A stretch of 64,000 bases of DNA from Bacillus sp. RO2 (GCF_012911845.1 NZ_JAAXCU010000057.1:310001-374000), one strand, 5' to 3'. Positions 23,777 to 32,741 are shown, counted from the stretch's first letter. Program-made: numbers and translations. The notes: a model not told the origin generated them from the sequence alone.

Positions 23777-24800
23777 ATGTGAAATACTCAATCCGCGCCT
23801 GAGGAAAATAAGAATGGATATACTCTGACAATGTCTCTTTTATCTCGGTCGCTTCGTCCTTCGTATATACATACTTCCCAATCCCATAGCGTCCCCATTT
23901 ATACTGACGCTTTGCTTCGTCTAGCTCAAGCTTTGTCATCGGATAGTTTTGTTGAATGACCCTTTTTGCAGGTTTGGTAAATCGGTGTTGAATTAATTCA
24001 AATGTAAGGTCCTCAGTGGCATGTGCAGGAAGCTTATCATATAGCTTTTGGAATAAGGTTTTATATCCTTCTTCCCAGCCTTCATGCAAGTAAATTGGTG
24101 CAACGATAAAACCAAGTGGATAGTTTGCACCTGCAACTTTTGCAGCTGCTTCAATTCTTAAATCTAGAGAAGATGTTCCTGGTTCAAAGTTTTTTATTAC
24201 ATAATCAGCATTCACACTGAAACGAAACCTTGTTCTCCCTCGATGGTCTGCATCAAGCAAGTGATCGACATGATGGAATTTTGTCACGAACCGAAGAAGA
24301 CCATGTTCAGATTTACCAAAGTACTCAATCGCTTTTTTCAAAGAATGAGTAAGATGATCAATACCGACGATATCCGATGTACAGGACGCTTCAAACCTAG
24401 TGATTTCTGGAGCACGCTCTTGCATATATTTATCGGCTGCGTCAAAGATTTCATCCAGGTTCACATAAGTCCTGATGTAAGGCTTGCTTCCCATAGTTGT
24501 CTGCAAATAACAATAATGACAATGGCCCATACAACCAGTGGCAAAAGGGATGGCATACTCAGCAGAAGGTTTGGATGAATCAAACTTCAGTGTTTTTCTT
24601 ACCCCGACAACTAGTGTGGATTTAGCCGTCCTGTATTTTTGAAAATCATTATCTCCAGGTAAATTTCTTATCTGGTTATGAGAGGTAGTTTCACGGATTT
24701 CAAGTCCCATCGATTCAAATTTCTCTTTTAATTCTACTCCTAGTGGATAGTCAAGCGCTTTAGGTTCAATATATACAAGCTGTGGAACAAATGGTTTCAT
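23775..24800 (-). CDS. splB: Spore photoproduct lyase (radical SAM)
   Basis: 341 aa. Radical-SAM cluster Cys90, Cys94 and Cys97 (CMGHCHYC) and the conserved Cys140 (EASCTSD) that donates hydrogen. Reverts the UV-induced spore photoproduct (5-thyminyl-5,6-dihydrothymine) to two thymines during germination. The N-terminal VPQLVYIEPKALDYPLG and closing region are typical SplB. Lies 14 bases behind splA, as in B. subtilis. Confidence 0.96.
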   Translation of the reverse strand: MKPFVPQLVYIEPKALDYPLGVELKEKFESMGLEIRETTSHNQIRNLPGDNDFQKYRTAKSTLVVGVRKTLKFDSSKPSAEYAIPFATGCMGHCHYCYLQTTMGSKPYIRTYVNLDEIFDAADKYMQERAPEITRFEASCTSDIVGIDHLTHSLKKAIEYFGKSEHGLLRFVTKFHHVDHLLDADHRGRTRFRFSVNADYVIKNFEPGTSSLDLRIEAAAKVAGANYPLGFIVAPIYLHEGWEEGYKTLFQKLYDKLPAHATEDLTFELIQHRFTKPAKRVIQQNYPMTKLELDEAKRQYKWGRYGIGKYVYTKDEATEIKETLSEYIHSYFPQARIEYFT

Positions 24801-24814
24801 GTACTGCCCCCCTT

Positions 24815-25072
24815 TTATTCGTATGTTGGTCCAAAATATTCATTATATAATGCCTCTGCTTCTTCTAATGAAGTGAAAAAAACGAACTCATCCGATAATG
24901 GATAATACGTATCATAGAGAAAGATGGAAAGCTGTCCTTCCTCGTAGGGATTAGCCATGATGCTTGCCTGTTGGATGGATGCGACATTCTGTGTGTGCGG
25001 ATTACGATAAAATAAGTACACTACATCTCCTTCTTGTAGCGAGGAAGACGGAGCTTGTTGGTATATGTCCAT
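24815..25072 (-). CDS. splA: SplA, regulator of the spl operon
   Basis: 85 aa from ATG 25072; AGGTGA lies 6 bases before it, while a GTG at 25081 overlaps that site. The segment LQEGDVVYLFYRNPHTQNVA is the SplA/TRAP-like core. In B. subtilis SplA is a negative regulator of splAB. The 3' neighbour splB confirms the assignment. Confidence 0.92.
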   Translation of the reverse strand: MDIYQQAPSSSLQEGDVVYLFYRNPHTQNVASIQQASIMANPYEEGQLSIFLYDTYYPLSDEFVFFTSLEEAEALYNEYFGPTYE

Positions 25073-25272
25073 GTCAGTCACCTACTTTTAATTGTTTCTT
25101 CTCATCAAAGTCAATAGGAATTTAATTTTAGTGTTAAATGAATCGGGAATAATATCCTTGAGAAATATTGTAAAACTATTTAGTTATATAGAGTAATTTT
25201 TATGAATATTTTGAAACATTTACATGGGCTGTCCGTCTAACTTATTAGGGGAAAATGGGAGGTGGTCTCGCG

Positions 25273-26100
25273 ATGAATCACGTAGATTTACGACCAAAAA
25301 AAAGGTCAAAACTTCGCATTTGGCTTGGAACCCAGTTCTACATAGCCAAGAGATGGGTAGAGTGGCAGACAGGTAAGAAAATCTATGCAGAAGAAATGAC
25401 AGAGGAATTATTGCCATATCAAGTTTTTGTACATAAGACTCCTACGCTTAGAAAGTTAAAGGATGTAGATATGTGGTACCAGTACAATAAGGTAACTAAT
25501 TTGAAAATCGCCCTGCAGAAGTTAAATGGCGTAGTAATTCGACCGGGTGAAACTTTCTCCTATTGGAAATTGATTGGAAAGCCAACGAAGAGCAAAGGGT
25601 ATGTAGATGGAATGGTTCTTTTTTATGGTACGTTTAAGCCAGGGCTTGGAGGAGGTTTGTGTCAAATGTCAAATCTTATTTATTGGATGACATTGCACAC
25701 ACCGCTGACTGTGACAGAACGATACCGCCACAGTTTTGATGTTTTTCCTGATTCTAGGAGAACGCAGCCTTTTGGCAGTGGTGCAACCTGCTCTTATAAT
25801 TATCTGGATCTACAGATTAAAAATGATACAGACCAAGCTTTTCAACTAAAGGTAAGAATAGAAGGAGACTTCTTGTTCGGGGAATGGAGGTCAGCAAATC
25901 CTCCAATGGTAAAGTATAAGGTGTATGAAAAAGACCATAGCATCACATCCGCTTATTGGGGAGGTTATTTACGTCATAATGTTATTTATCGAAAAGTGAT
26001 GAACCTTCAGGGAATGGAAATCGATGACCAATATGTAACCGAAAATCATGCTATTATGATGTATGAGCCGTTATTGGAAGCAACGGAACAAAGCGGCTAA
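25273..26100 (+). CDS. VanW-family protein
   Basis: 275 aa from ATG 25273 with GGAGGTGG upstream (ATG 25255 lies before that site). VanW core: VVIRPGETFSYWKLIGKPT, GYVDGMVL, GGGLCQMSNLIYW and YRHSFDVFPDS. The family is named after a gene in vancomycin resistance clusters, but most members, like this, are chromosomal and of unknown role, possibly cell-wall linked. No van genes are nearby. No signal peptide visible. Confidence 0.9.
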   Translation: MNHVDLRPKKRSKLRIWLGTQFYIAKRWVEWQTGKKIYAEEMTEELLPYQVFVHKTPTLRKLKDVDMWYQYNKVTNLKIALQKLNGVVIRPGETFSYWKLIGKPTKSKGYVDGMVLFYGTFKPGLGGGLCQMSNLIYWMTLHTPLTVTERYRHSFDVFPDSRRTQPFGSGATCSYNYLDLQIKNDTDQAFQLKVRIEGDFLFGEWRSANPPMVKYKVYEKDHSITSAYWGGYLRHNVIYRKVMNLQGMEIDDQYVTENHAIMMYEPLLEATEQSG

Positions 26101-26126
26101 CTGACGTTAATAAGGGTGTGTTGAAG

Positions 26127-26381
26127 ATGATTTCTATTCCTAAAGAAATGAAAGATCAAATGATTGGCAGGATCCAGGCATATTTCGAAGAAGAACGAGA
26201 CGAAGAGATTGGCGAGTTAGGTGCCGATTTATTGCTGGACATCTTTATGAAAGAATTGGGACCTTACTATTATAATCAGGGAATTGCCGATGCGAAGGCA
26301 TTGGTGGAAGAACGTTGGGGGTCCGTTGAAGAGGATATTGAAGCTTTGAAACGCACTACTGGGGGCGGAAGGTACAGGTAA
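26127..26381 (+). CDS. DUF2164-family protein
   Basis: 84 aa from ATG 26127 (AAGGG upstream; GTG 26118 possible). The pattern RIQAYFEEERDEEIGELGADLLLDIF and LGPYYYNQGIADA is the DUF2164 core. Small, acidic, cytosolic, function unknown. 26 bases after the VanW stop, so possibly co-transcribed. Confidence 0.85.
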   Translation: MISIPKEMKDQMIGRIQAYFEEERDEEIGELGADLLLDIFMKELGPYYYNQGIADAKALVEERWGSVEEDIEALKRTTGGGRYR

Positions 26382-26524
26382 GATGAATGACGAGTTTCTA
26401 TCTATAATAATGCTGGTTTTGGGAAACAACTTTTTTGGCTTTTATTCAGAGCCGGAGAGGTTGTTTTTTGATTTTGGAATTCTAAAATGTGTGCGATTTG
26501 GCGAGGGAGTATTTTACAAATAAG

Positions 26525-26660
26525 GGGAATCGCCCGTATTTTTCTATTTTCGCCTGTAAATCTGTAAAATCGCCCGTAAATAGAAATTATCGCCCGAAAG
26601 TGGTCCCGAATCGCCCGTAAATCTCAAAAGTCGCCCGTAAATTCTAAAAATCGCCCGAAT
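26525..26660 (+). repeat. Seven-unit tandem repeat, 20-bp period
   Basis: CGCCCG (once CGCCTG) begins at 26531, 26551, 26571, 26591, 26612, 26632 and 26652. The fullest unit reads ATCGCCCGTAAATCTCAAAA. Spacers are A/T-rich and vary, whereas the core and spacing of two helical turns are kept. The gene-free stretch 26382-26876 holds this array and the hairpin at 26761; nothing else is seen. Confidence 0.85.
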
Positions 26661-26741
26661 CCGTTTTTGCTGCATTTATCGCTTTTTTTCGTCATTAAGC
26701 TGCTACAGCTACCTTCTAGCTGGCCCAAGAACGGCGCCAGG

Positions 26742-26802
26742 TGACTTCGACATTGGTCTCAAAAATCCTTCAGGGGTCTGACCCCCTGAAGGGATTTTTT
26801 TC
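26742..26802 (+). repeat. Second hairpin repeat family, copy A
   Basis: GACTTCGACATTGGT followed by AAAAATCCTTCAGGGGTC-TGA-CCCCCTGAAGGGATTTTTT. The stem resembles a terminator with a T-run. The same arrangement recurs at 62825-62883. Confidence 0.75.
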
Positions 26803-26876
26803 TCCTTCGCCCAGAGAGTTTCTAAGTTTTGCTTTGTTGGTTTAGTGGAATGAAATATGTATAGGTGGTGATGGTG

Positions 26877-28190
26877 TTGAAGGCGAATGTGTTGGTGATT
26901 GGGGGCGGTGTTGGCGGCTTGACGGTTGCGCTGAAGCTTGCGAAGTGTGGTGTTGGTGTGACGGTTGTGGAACAGGTTAAAGGGAGCCCACACATGTACA
27001 AGGGAGAGTTAGTGCAGCCGAAAACGCTACAAATTTTCGAGAAAAATGGCATTCTTCCTAAGGTATTGCAATGTGGACATAAAATTAACCGCATAGAGTT
27101 GATAGAGAAGAAGAAGCTGAATAAATCAAACAAAAAACCGATTCAATCTATGAGTTATAACATACTTCCAGACCCTTATAACTATGCATTGATGATCCCC
27201 CATGAAACATTAAAAACTATTCTACTTGAGGAAGCAAAAAAATATCCTTCCTTCAAATATATTCAACCTGGACGGTTCGTCGGTTTTGATGGGAACAAGG
27301 CAAAGGTGAGAATGGATAAGGAAGAGGTACTACTAGAAGCAGATTATTATGTTAGTGCAGAGGGGCGTAAGTCTAAGGTTCGTGAAACGATGGATGTGCC
27401 GAAGAAAGAAAAGAAATATGATCATCATTTTCTGACTGTTACGTTTCCGAGGCCTGAAAACATGATAGAAGGAAAGATCATTTCTACAGATGATACCTTC
27501 CTGGGGCTTTTCCCTTTGCCCGACAACCTTGTGCGCAGCGTATATCTAATTCCAAAAGGCTCTTATAAACAGATGATTGAAGAAGGACTTGAATCGTTTT
27601 ACCAAAAATATTTAGAACTCTGCCCAGAACTGGATGGATTTGTTCAGAAAATAGATTCTTGGAAAAAAATTCAGCTCATGATTCCGGTGCATTATCACGT
27701 TTCTAACTATGTGAAAGGCAACATAGCATTGCTTGGGGATGCGGCTCATAGCGTTCATCCAATGGCAGGCGAAGGAATGAACTTGGCGATTCAGGACGGA
27801 GATGTACTTGGAGAATTGCTGTGTTGGATGTATGACAAAGAAAGACATTCCACAGAATATCTATCTTTTTATGAAGAAGTAAGAAAACCAAGAGTTCGGC
27901 ATGTATTAAAATTGAGTCATCTATCCGCTTTGGCTTATTCCCGTCCTCTCAAATCTTTTGTGACGTGGAGAAGCAAAGTGATGGATCAGCTGACAAACGA
28001 CCCTGTTCTTCATATTAAACATATGCTAAATATCTCTGGCTTGGGCATTTGGAAAGAGTCCCTAATGGATAGGGTCATTCAGTCTGGTGTTGTCCCGAAG
28101 AGGAGAGAACGGGATGAGCAGATCATTGACCGCCGTCATTTTTTTACAGAAGAAGAAGATTACCCATGGAGAAATAAGGAGGAAGCATAG
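26877..28190 (+). CDS. FAD-dependent monooxygenase (PHBH/UbiH-type)
   Basis: 437 aa from TTG 26877, chosen because ATAGGTGGTGAT (close to the full anti-16S complement) ends 7-8 bases upstream; GTG/ATG codons at 26865-26874 lie inside that site. Rossmann GGGVGG near residue 8-13, VVEQ at the end of beta-2, and the second FAD motif GDAAHSVHPMAGEGMNLAIQ. Group A flavin monooxygenases hydroxylate aromatic or polyprenyl substrates using NAD(P)H and oxygen. The methyltransferase 2 bases downstream suggests hydroxylation plus methylation of one product. Confidence 0.88.
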   Translation: MKANVLVIGGGVGGLTVALKLAKCGVGVTVVEQVKGSPHMYKGELVQPKTLQIFEKNGILPKVLQCGHKINRIELIEKKKLNKSNKKPIQSMSYNILPDPYNYALMIPHETLKTILLEEAKKYPSFKYIQPGRFVGFDGNKAKVRMDKEEVLLEADYYVSAEGRKSKVRETMDVPKKEKKYDHHFLTVTFPRPENMIEGKIISTDDTFLGLFPLPDNLVRSVYLIPKGSYKQMIEEGLESFYQKYLELCPELDGFVQKIDSWKKIQLMIPVHYHVSNYVKGNIALLGDAAHSVHPMAGEGMNLAIQDGDVLGELLCWMYDKERHSTEYLSFYEEVRKPRVRHVLKLSHLSALAYSRPLKSFVTWRSKVMDQLTNDPVLHIKHMLNISGLGIWKESLMDRVIQSGVVPKRRERDEQIIDRRHFFTEEEDYPWRNKEEA

Positions 28191-28192
28191 GT

Positions 28193-29185
28193 ATGATAAG
28201 TGAATATGTGAGACTTTTTAAAGCACGAGGGTATATGAAGAGAAACTTGCCCTTCCTATATAGTTGGCATGCCTATGTTGGGTATGAGCTAGATTTATTT
28301 GAAGCTTTCAAAAAACCTAGAACAATCATGGAAGTAGCAAAAGAACACGATTTAAAGGAAGACCTATTGAAAAGATGGGTAGAAGTAGGCGGTGTCATCG
28401 GATACTTGAAAAAGAAATCGAAGGAACGCTACCAAACCGTGAAAAAGTTCATGGTCCCTTCGAGTAAACATAACCCTCGTTCCACCGGGGTGCTTTTAAA
28501 AGAGATGATGGAACTTCATATACCTACTCTGATAAAGTACCCAAAAATGATGAAGACGGAAAAGAAAGAGCTTTTTAATCAAAAAGAACATGGAATGGTT
28601 GTCGCGCAAACCTCTTCACTTTTAGAACAGCTGGCTATTCCAAGAGTGATGAAGGTGATGAAAAAAACGAAACCAAATACTGTGATAGATGTCGGGTGTG
28701 GAAGCGGCGGCTATTTACTAAAGCTTTCTCAAAAGTTTCCGAAAGCGAAAATGCTTGGTATCGAGCTCAATGAGGACGTGGCAGAAGAAGCGAGTAAAAA
28801 CTGTCAAAAACAAAGTCAAATTGAAATTGTTTGTGAAGATGTTCATAAGTGGTCCCCGGAGGAAAAGGTAGATTTTGTTATGTTAAATAACATTCTACAT
28901 TATATCTCTCCAGAAGACCGGACGGAGCTATTTAAAAAAATAAGTGAATGGTTGCCTCATAAAGGAACATTATCAGTGGTTTCACCTATACACAACTCTA
29001 AACATGGTGGTCAGTTCTCCAGTGTGTTCAACAGTTTTTTTACCGCATTTGATAATTTGTACCCTCTTCCTTCCGAAGATGATCTCAAAAATCTGGCAGA
29101 TGTAGCTGAGTTGAAAGTGGAAAAAATGCAGCCGGTCATCAAAGAAGGCGGCTGGTATCAAATTACCTTTACCAAATTAAATTAA
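28193..29185 (+). CDS. SAM-dependent methyltransferase
   Basis: 330 aa. N-terminal helical/winged region (about 30-120) with MEVAKEHDLKEDLLKRW, as in small-molecule O-methyltransferases; SAM motif VIDVGCGSGGYLLKL near 165-180, acidic GIELNE, and MLNNILHYISPEDR. GGAGG upstream of ATG. Paired with the FAD monooxygenase. No polyketide or peptide synthase is adjacent, so the substrate is unknown. Confidence 0.85.
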   Translation: MISEYVRLFKARGYMKRNLPFLYSWHAYVGYELDLFEAFKKPRTIMEVAKEHDLKEDLLKRWVEVGGVIGYLKKKSKERYQTVKKFMVPSSKHNPRSTGVLLKEMMELHIPTLIKYPKMMKTEKKELFNQKEHGMVVAQTSSLLEQLAIPRVMKVMKKTKPNTVIDVGCGSGGYLLKLSQKFPKAKMLGIELNEDVAEEASKNCQKQSQIEIVCEDVHKWSPEEKVDFVMLNNILHYISPEDRTELFKKISEWLPHKGTLSVVSPIHNSKHGGQFSSVFNSFFTAFDNLYPLPSEDDLKNLADVAELKVEKMQPVIKEGGWYQITFTKLN

Positions 29186-29203
29186 ATTGAATCGTGATTG
29201 AAG

Positions 29204-29243
29204 GGCTCAACTTTGGAGAATTTCCAAACTGAGCTCTATTTTG
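29204..29243 (+). terminator. Terminator after the methyltransferase
   Basis: GGGCTCAACTTTGGA pairs with TTCCAAACTGAGCTC around GAAT; followed by TATTTTG. Just after it, TTTTCCTTAT (29271-29280) and ATAAGGAAAA (29290-29299) form a separate 10-bp inverted repeat. Confidence 0.65.
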
Positions 29244-29343
29244 TGGGGTAATAATCCTCTATTAGAATAGTTTTCCTTATCCTTCTAATATAAGGAAAAG
29301 TCGTAATAATCCCTTAATATACCCGTTATCTACGTAACCTAAA

Positions 29344-29386
29344 TGTTATTCTGCTGTTCTTTTAAACTACTAGAACCATGTTATGA
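29344..29386 (+). promoter_or_regulatory. Candidate WalR box and -10 of the LysM-3D gene
   Basis: TGTTAT-TCTGC-TGTTCT at 29344-29360 fits the WalR consensus (TGTWAH, 5 bases, TGTWAH) with one mismatch; TATGAT with upstream TG at 29381-29386 serves as extended -10. B. subtilis yocH, the same gene type, is a classic WalR target. Confidence 0.5.
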
Positions 29387-29423
29387 TAAGAACACTGAGT
29401 CAAATACATAGGAGGTATTTAGT

Positions 29424-30380
29424 ATGAAAAAGAGCATGGTTTCTTTAGTAACGGCAGCGGCCCTTGCAGGTACGTTTAGTTTAGGTGCAAATGCCTCTGC
29501 TGCAGAAGTTACGGTAAAGAAAGGCGACACGCTTTGGGACATTGCTAAGGCGAACAATATATCAGTAGAAGAAATCAAAGAATGGAACGGTCTATCAAGT
29601 GACGTAATCCACCCACAAGATCAATTGAAAGTGGCGTTATCTGAACGCTACAAAATTGAAAAAGGTGACACGTTATGGGGGATTTCTCAAAACTATGAAG
29701 GTGTTACTTATCAAAAGTTAGCAGAATGGAATTCCATTTCAAATCCTGATTTAATTTATGCAGGGGACGAGCTGGTAATCTATGTTGATGGAAATCCAGT
29801 TCCTGTAGAAGCTCCTGTAAAGAAAGAAGCACCGGCTGAGGAGCCTGTAACAGAGGAGCCAGCAGAAGAAGCACCAGCTGAGGAGCCTGTAACAGAGGAA
29901 CCAGCAGAAGAAGTACCGGCTGAGGAACCTGTAACAGAAGAGCCAGTAGAAGAAGCACCGGCTGAGGAGCCTGTAACAGAGGAACCAGCAGAAGAAGCAC
30001 CGGCTGAAGAACCTGTAACAGAAGAGCCAGCAGAAGAAGCACCAGCTGAAGAGCCTGCAGAGGAAGAAACGGCAGCTGACCAAGAGGTAGCACAAGAATT
30101 AACGATGACAGCTACTGCTTATACAGCAAGTTGTGAAGGATGCTCTGGTATCACTGCAACAGGGATCAATTTATTAGAAAACCCTGATATGAAAGTTATT
30201 TCTGTTGACCCTGATGTTATTCCTTTGGGATCAAAAGTATGGGTCGAAGGCTATGGTGAGGCAATTGCTGGAGATACTGGTGGAGCAATCAAAGGAAACA
30301 AAATTGATATCTTCATTCCGGACAAGCAAGATGCTATTAACTATGGTGTTCAAGAGGTTCAAGTAAAAGTTTATAAGTAA
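29424..30380 (+). CDS. LysM and 3D-domain cell-wall protein, YocH-like
   Basis: 318 aa. Signal peptide (about 1-27, cleavage after ASA), two LysM domains (about 28-71 and 75-119, each with KKGDTLWDIAK or EKGDTLWGISQ), a repetitive acidic linker (about 130-218) and a C-terminal 3D domain (about 222-318; TATAYTAS, VISVDPDVIPLGSKVWVEGYG, AGDTGGAIKGNKIDIF with the catalytic-type Asp residues). Secreted, peptidoglycan-bound; 3D domains are MltA-like lytic folds. Ends in a terminator at 30389-30425. Confidence 0.92.
   Translation: MKKSMVSLVTAAALAGTFSLGANASAAEVTVKKGDTLWDIAKANNISVEEIKEWNGLSSDVIHPQDQLKVALSERYKIEKGDTLWGISQNYEGVTYQKLAEWNSISNPDLIYAGDELVIYVDGNPVPVEAPVKKEAPAEEPVTEEPAEEAPAEEPVTEEPAEEVPAEEPVTEEPVEEAPAEEPVTEEPAEEAPAEEPVTEEPAEEAPAEEPAEEETAADQEVAQELTMTATAYTASCEGCSGITATGINLLENPDMKVISVDPDVIPLGSKVWVEGYGEAIAGDTGGAIKGNKIDIFIPDKQDAINYGVQEVQVKVYK
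29829..30060 (+). repeat. In-gene tandem repeat, 42-bp unit
   Basis: Encodes about five copies of the 14-residue unit APAEEPVTEEPAEE plus a partial one, in the linker of the LysM-3D protein. Copies differ mainly at silent positions. Confidence 0.9.
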
Positions 30381-30388
30381 TAGATTGA

Positions 30389-30425
30389 TAGGGGCTGCTC
30401 GATGTCATCGGGTGGCCTCTTTTTC
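30389..30425 (+). terminator. Terminator of the LysM-3D gene
   Basis: AGGGGCTGCTCGAT pairs with ATCGGGTGGCCTCT, followed by TTTTCCT. Confidence 0.75.
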
Positions 30426-30539
30426 CTATGGTTTACTTTAAAGAGGTTGATTTCGGTTTTGAACACTTTTAACGTTTTACGTAGTCCCTGAAGTGGAATA
30501 AGTTAATAGGCAAACTTATGACACAAACGAGGCGATTGA

Positions 30540-31280
30540 ATGAATGTAAAAGAGGAAGCTCGCTATTGGAAAGAACAGATTGATCTAAGGAAGATATGGG
30601 CGCCTGCTCTGCTTATTTTTACGGGAATAGTTCTCATGATTACCGCTACGGCTTTGTTCTTTGAATTGGCAGAGGATGTATGGGAGCAGGAAAAGTTTGC
30701 GTTTGATCAGGTCATCATGAATTATTTTCAATCTATAGAAAGCGGGAGATTGACAAACATTTTAAGAACCATCACAGAAACAGGTTCCATTTGGTGGATA
30801 ACGGCTGCCAGTGTTCTCACTGTCTTATTCCTTTGGTTGAAAAAACGTGATGTTCACGGTGTTGTTTTTTTCATACTTGCAATTGCGGGTGGTGGACTAT
30901 TTATCTTTGTCTTAAAGTATTTTTTTCAACGCGAACGACCTACATTAGCACCCGAATACGACGGGAACGGATATAGTTTCCCGAGCGGGCATGCGTTGGG
31001 GAGTTTTATTTTATATGGTTTCATTATCTATCTAATTGGTAGAGAGAAACGCTTCTTTAAAACGAGAATGTTTGTGATTGGGTTGTTGTCCGTCCTTATA
31101 TTCAGCATAGGCCTAAGTAGGGTCTACCTACAGGTTCATTACCCAAGTGATATATTGGCAGGCTATGCCGTCGGAATGATTTGGTTAATATGTTGCATTT
31201 TCTCGATGGAGATGATGAAGGTTTATCGGGACAAAGATAAGCGGGCCTATCTTTTGAATCTAATCTATCACAGAAAATAA
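30540..31280 (+). CDS. PAP2-family phosphatase (membrane)
   Basis: 246 aa with about six membrane helices. The three PAP2 motifs are complete: KYFFQRERPT, SFPSGHALGS and SRVYLQVHYPSDILAG. Such enzymes dephosphorylate undecaprenyl pyrophosphate or phosphatidic-acid/phosphatidylglycerol-phosphate lipids at the outer membrane face. Single gene; followed by a bidirectional terminator. Confidence 0.9.
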   Translation: MNVKEEARYWKEQIDLRKIWAPALLIFTGIVLMITATALFFELAEDVWEQEKFAFDQVIMNYFQSIESGRLTNILRTITETGSIWWITAASVLTVLFLWLKKRDVHGVVFFILAIAGGGLFIFVLKYFFQRERPTLAPEYDGNGYSFPSGHALGSFILYGFIIYLIGREKRFFKTRMFVIGLLSVLIFSIGLSRVYLQVHYPSDILAGYAVGMIWLICCIFSMEMMKVYRDKDKRAYLLNLIYHRK

Positions 31281-31314
31281 AATAGAACGGTCCCAAAAGG
31301 GCCGTTCTATTTCA
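31281..31314. terminator. Bidirectional terminator
   Basis: AATAGAACGGTCC pairs with GGCCGTTCTATT; A-rich before and T-rich after, serving the PAP2 gene and the convergent lipoprotein gene, whose last codons it overlaps. Confidence 0.8.
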
Positions 31315-31909
31315 TTTGTTCCTCTACTTCTTCAGTGAACCTATCTCTAACTTCATCTATATCGGATGTATCATATTCTTCAAATAACACAGACTGGAGT
31401 TTTTCCATCACCATTGTTTGCTCGTATAAGTCTCTATCATAATTATGGTTTAATTCCACAAGGGTCAATCCTAGTGCTTCAGCATACGCTTTATGCTGGG
31501 GAACATCACTCTGGTCCGGCCCTTCCGTTATCCATGTGTCAAGTTCTTCCTCTGTGACGGTAATATTATATTTATTTTCGGCTACAGTCATAAATGTTTC
31601 ATAATACCTCAAGTTATACTTTGCTTTCTCCAATGCTTCCTCTTTGGTGAGGTCTCTTTTATTCATAAGCCTCTCATCGCCAATTGCGCGGATGACCCAT
31701 TTTTCCAGATTTTTGTTTTCAATTTCCATGTCTTTTGCGCGATCTACGATATATTCCATAATGAATTTATATTCTTCATAGGAAAGCTCACTTCCAGCAA
31801 ACAACCCGTCCAAAGGGCCAGCTTCATTTGTCTCCTTTTGTTCCTGACATGCTGTTAACAATGTAAGAGAACAGACGATAATAAAGATAATTAGATTTTT
31901 TTTCATCAT
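31307..31909 (-). CDS. Lipoprotein, SurA_N-like helical
   Basis: 200 aa. Signal peptide with lipobox LLTAC (Cys about 21). The rest is helical, with VTEEELDTWI and RDLTKEEALEKAKYNL segments like the N-terminal chaperone arm of SurA/PrsA proteins, but without a PPIase domain. Probably anchored to the outer face of the membrane. Function unknown. Confidence 0.75.
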   Translation of the reverse strand: MMKKNLIIFIIVCSLTLLTACQEQKETNEAGPLDGLFAGSELSYEEYKFIMEYIVDRAKDMEIENKNLEKWVIRAIGDERLMNKRDLTKEEALEKAKYNLRYYETFMTVAENKYNITVTEEELDTWITEGPDQSDVPQHKAYAEALGLTLVELNHNYDRDLYEQTMVMEKLQSVLFEEYDTSDIDEVRDRFTEEVEEQMK

Positions 31910-31950
31910 TTCTCACCTATGGCTTTTTTCTTTTATCCTACCAATAAACG

Positions 31951-32571
31951 ATGAAGAGGGCAAAGCAAAGGGTAAGAGAGCAAGACAGATCGGGAGTGAG
32001 CACTTTGTTAAAATTTATCTCTACTTTTATGCTGGTGGCCATTATCGGGGGCATTGGTTATCATTATTATGATTATGTGGATGGGGGTTCCTTATTTTCT
32101 TCTACTACACTTGCAAGTGTGCAAGAAATAGAGCATCAAGAGTTTGAAGATGCAGTTTTATATCAGGAAAACAGGGAAGTTAGCACTTTAGAAGTCTTAG
32201 CAGAACAACATAAATATTTGAATAATGTAACAGGATGGGGAGGGGCCGACACAGTCGATCTTCGCAACTTGAAAACATCTGACGATTGGAAAGAACTTAA
32301 AGCTGCAGTCAGTTGGATGAAAACGGAAGGGTTTGCCCCGTCCAAAGTGTGGAATGACATGGAAAATGCAAACGGACTTATTATGCTTGTGGAACGAAAC
32401 GATGACAGAATGGCACTGAAGTACTTGCACCGAATCTTTCATGATTTGGACGTAACCCTAAATGAAGTAACAAAAGAAGAAGGCGAAACAAACATATGGG
32501 GAGTAACCCATGCACTAGGCAACAATCGAGAAATTAGAAGAGTCAACAACTACTTGAAAAAGAATTTTTAA
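31951..32571 (+). CDS. Conserved protein with one membrane segment
   Basis: 206 aa. Basic N-terminus, one membrane helix (about 21-40, LKFISTFMLVAIIGGIGYHYY), then an extracellular domain containing LNNVTGWGGADTVDLRNL and WGVTHALGNNREIRRVNNYL. No good ribosome site precedes the ATG at 31951. No family is recognised. Divergent from the lipoprotein gene. Confidence 0.65.
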   Translation: MKRAKQRVREQDRSGVSTLLKFISTFMLVAIIGGIGYHYYDYVDGGSLFSSTTLASVQEIEHQEFEDAVLYQENREVSTLEVLAEQHKYLNNVTGWGGADTVDLRNLKTSDDWKELKAAVSWMKTEGFAPSKVWNDMENANGLIMLVERNDDRMALKYLHRIFHDLDVTLNEVTKEEGETNIWGVTHALGNNREIRRVNNYLKKNF

Positions 32572-32613
32572 GCGAAGCGCCTGATAGGTAAATCAACGAG
32601 TAAAAGTTAACTT

Positions 32614-32650
32614 GAAGCGGAAACGACAACCGCTTCTTCTTTTTTGCAAA
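32614..32650 (+). terminator. Terminator
   Basis: GAAGCGG (32614-32620) pairs with CCGCTTC (32640-32646), followed by a T-rich tract. Confidence 0.7.
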
Positions 32651-32741
32651 AAATTCAAACAATTTGCTGAAACTTAAAGGGAATTTGTCCTTATCTGTAG
32701 AAATAGTTAGTGTTATGAAAGGAGAGAAGGAGGAATCCGTC

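Noticed and set aside
26525-26660. CRISPR array
   Set aside because: Units are only 20 bp with no alternating repeat/unique spacer structure, and no cas genes are nearby.
29704-30095. Leu/Phe/Cys-rich minus-strand ORFs opposite the LysM-3D gene
   Set aside because: They are antisense images of the 42-bp tandem repeat, with no ribosome site.
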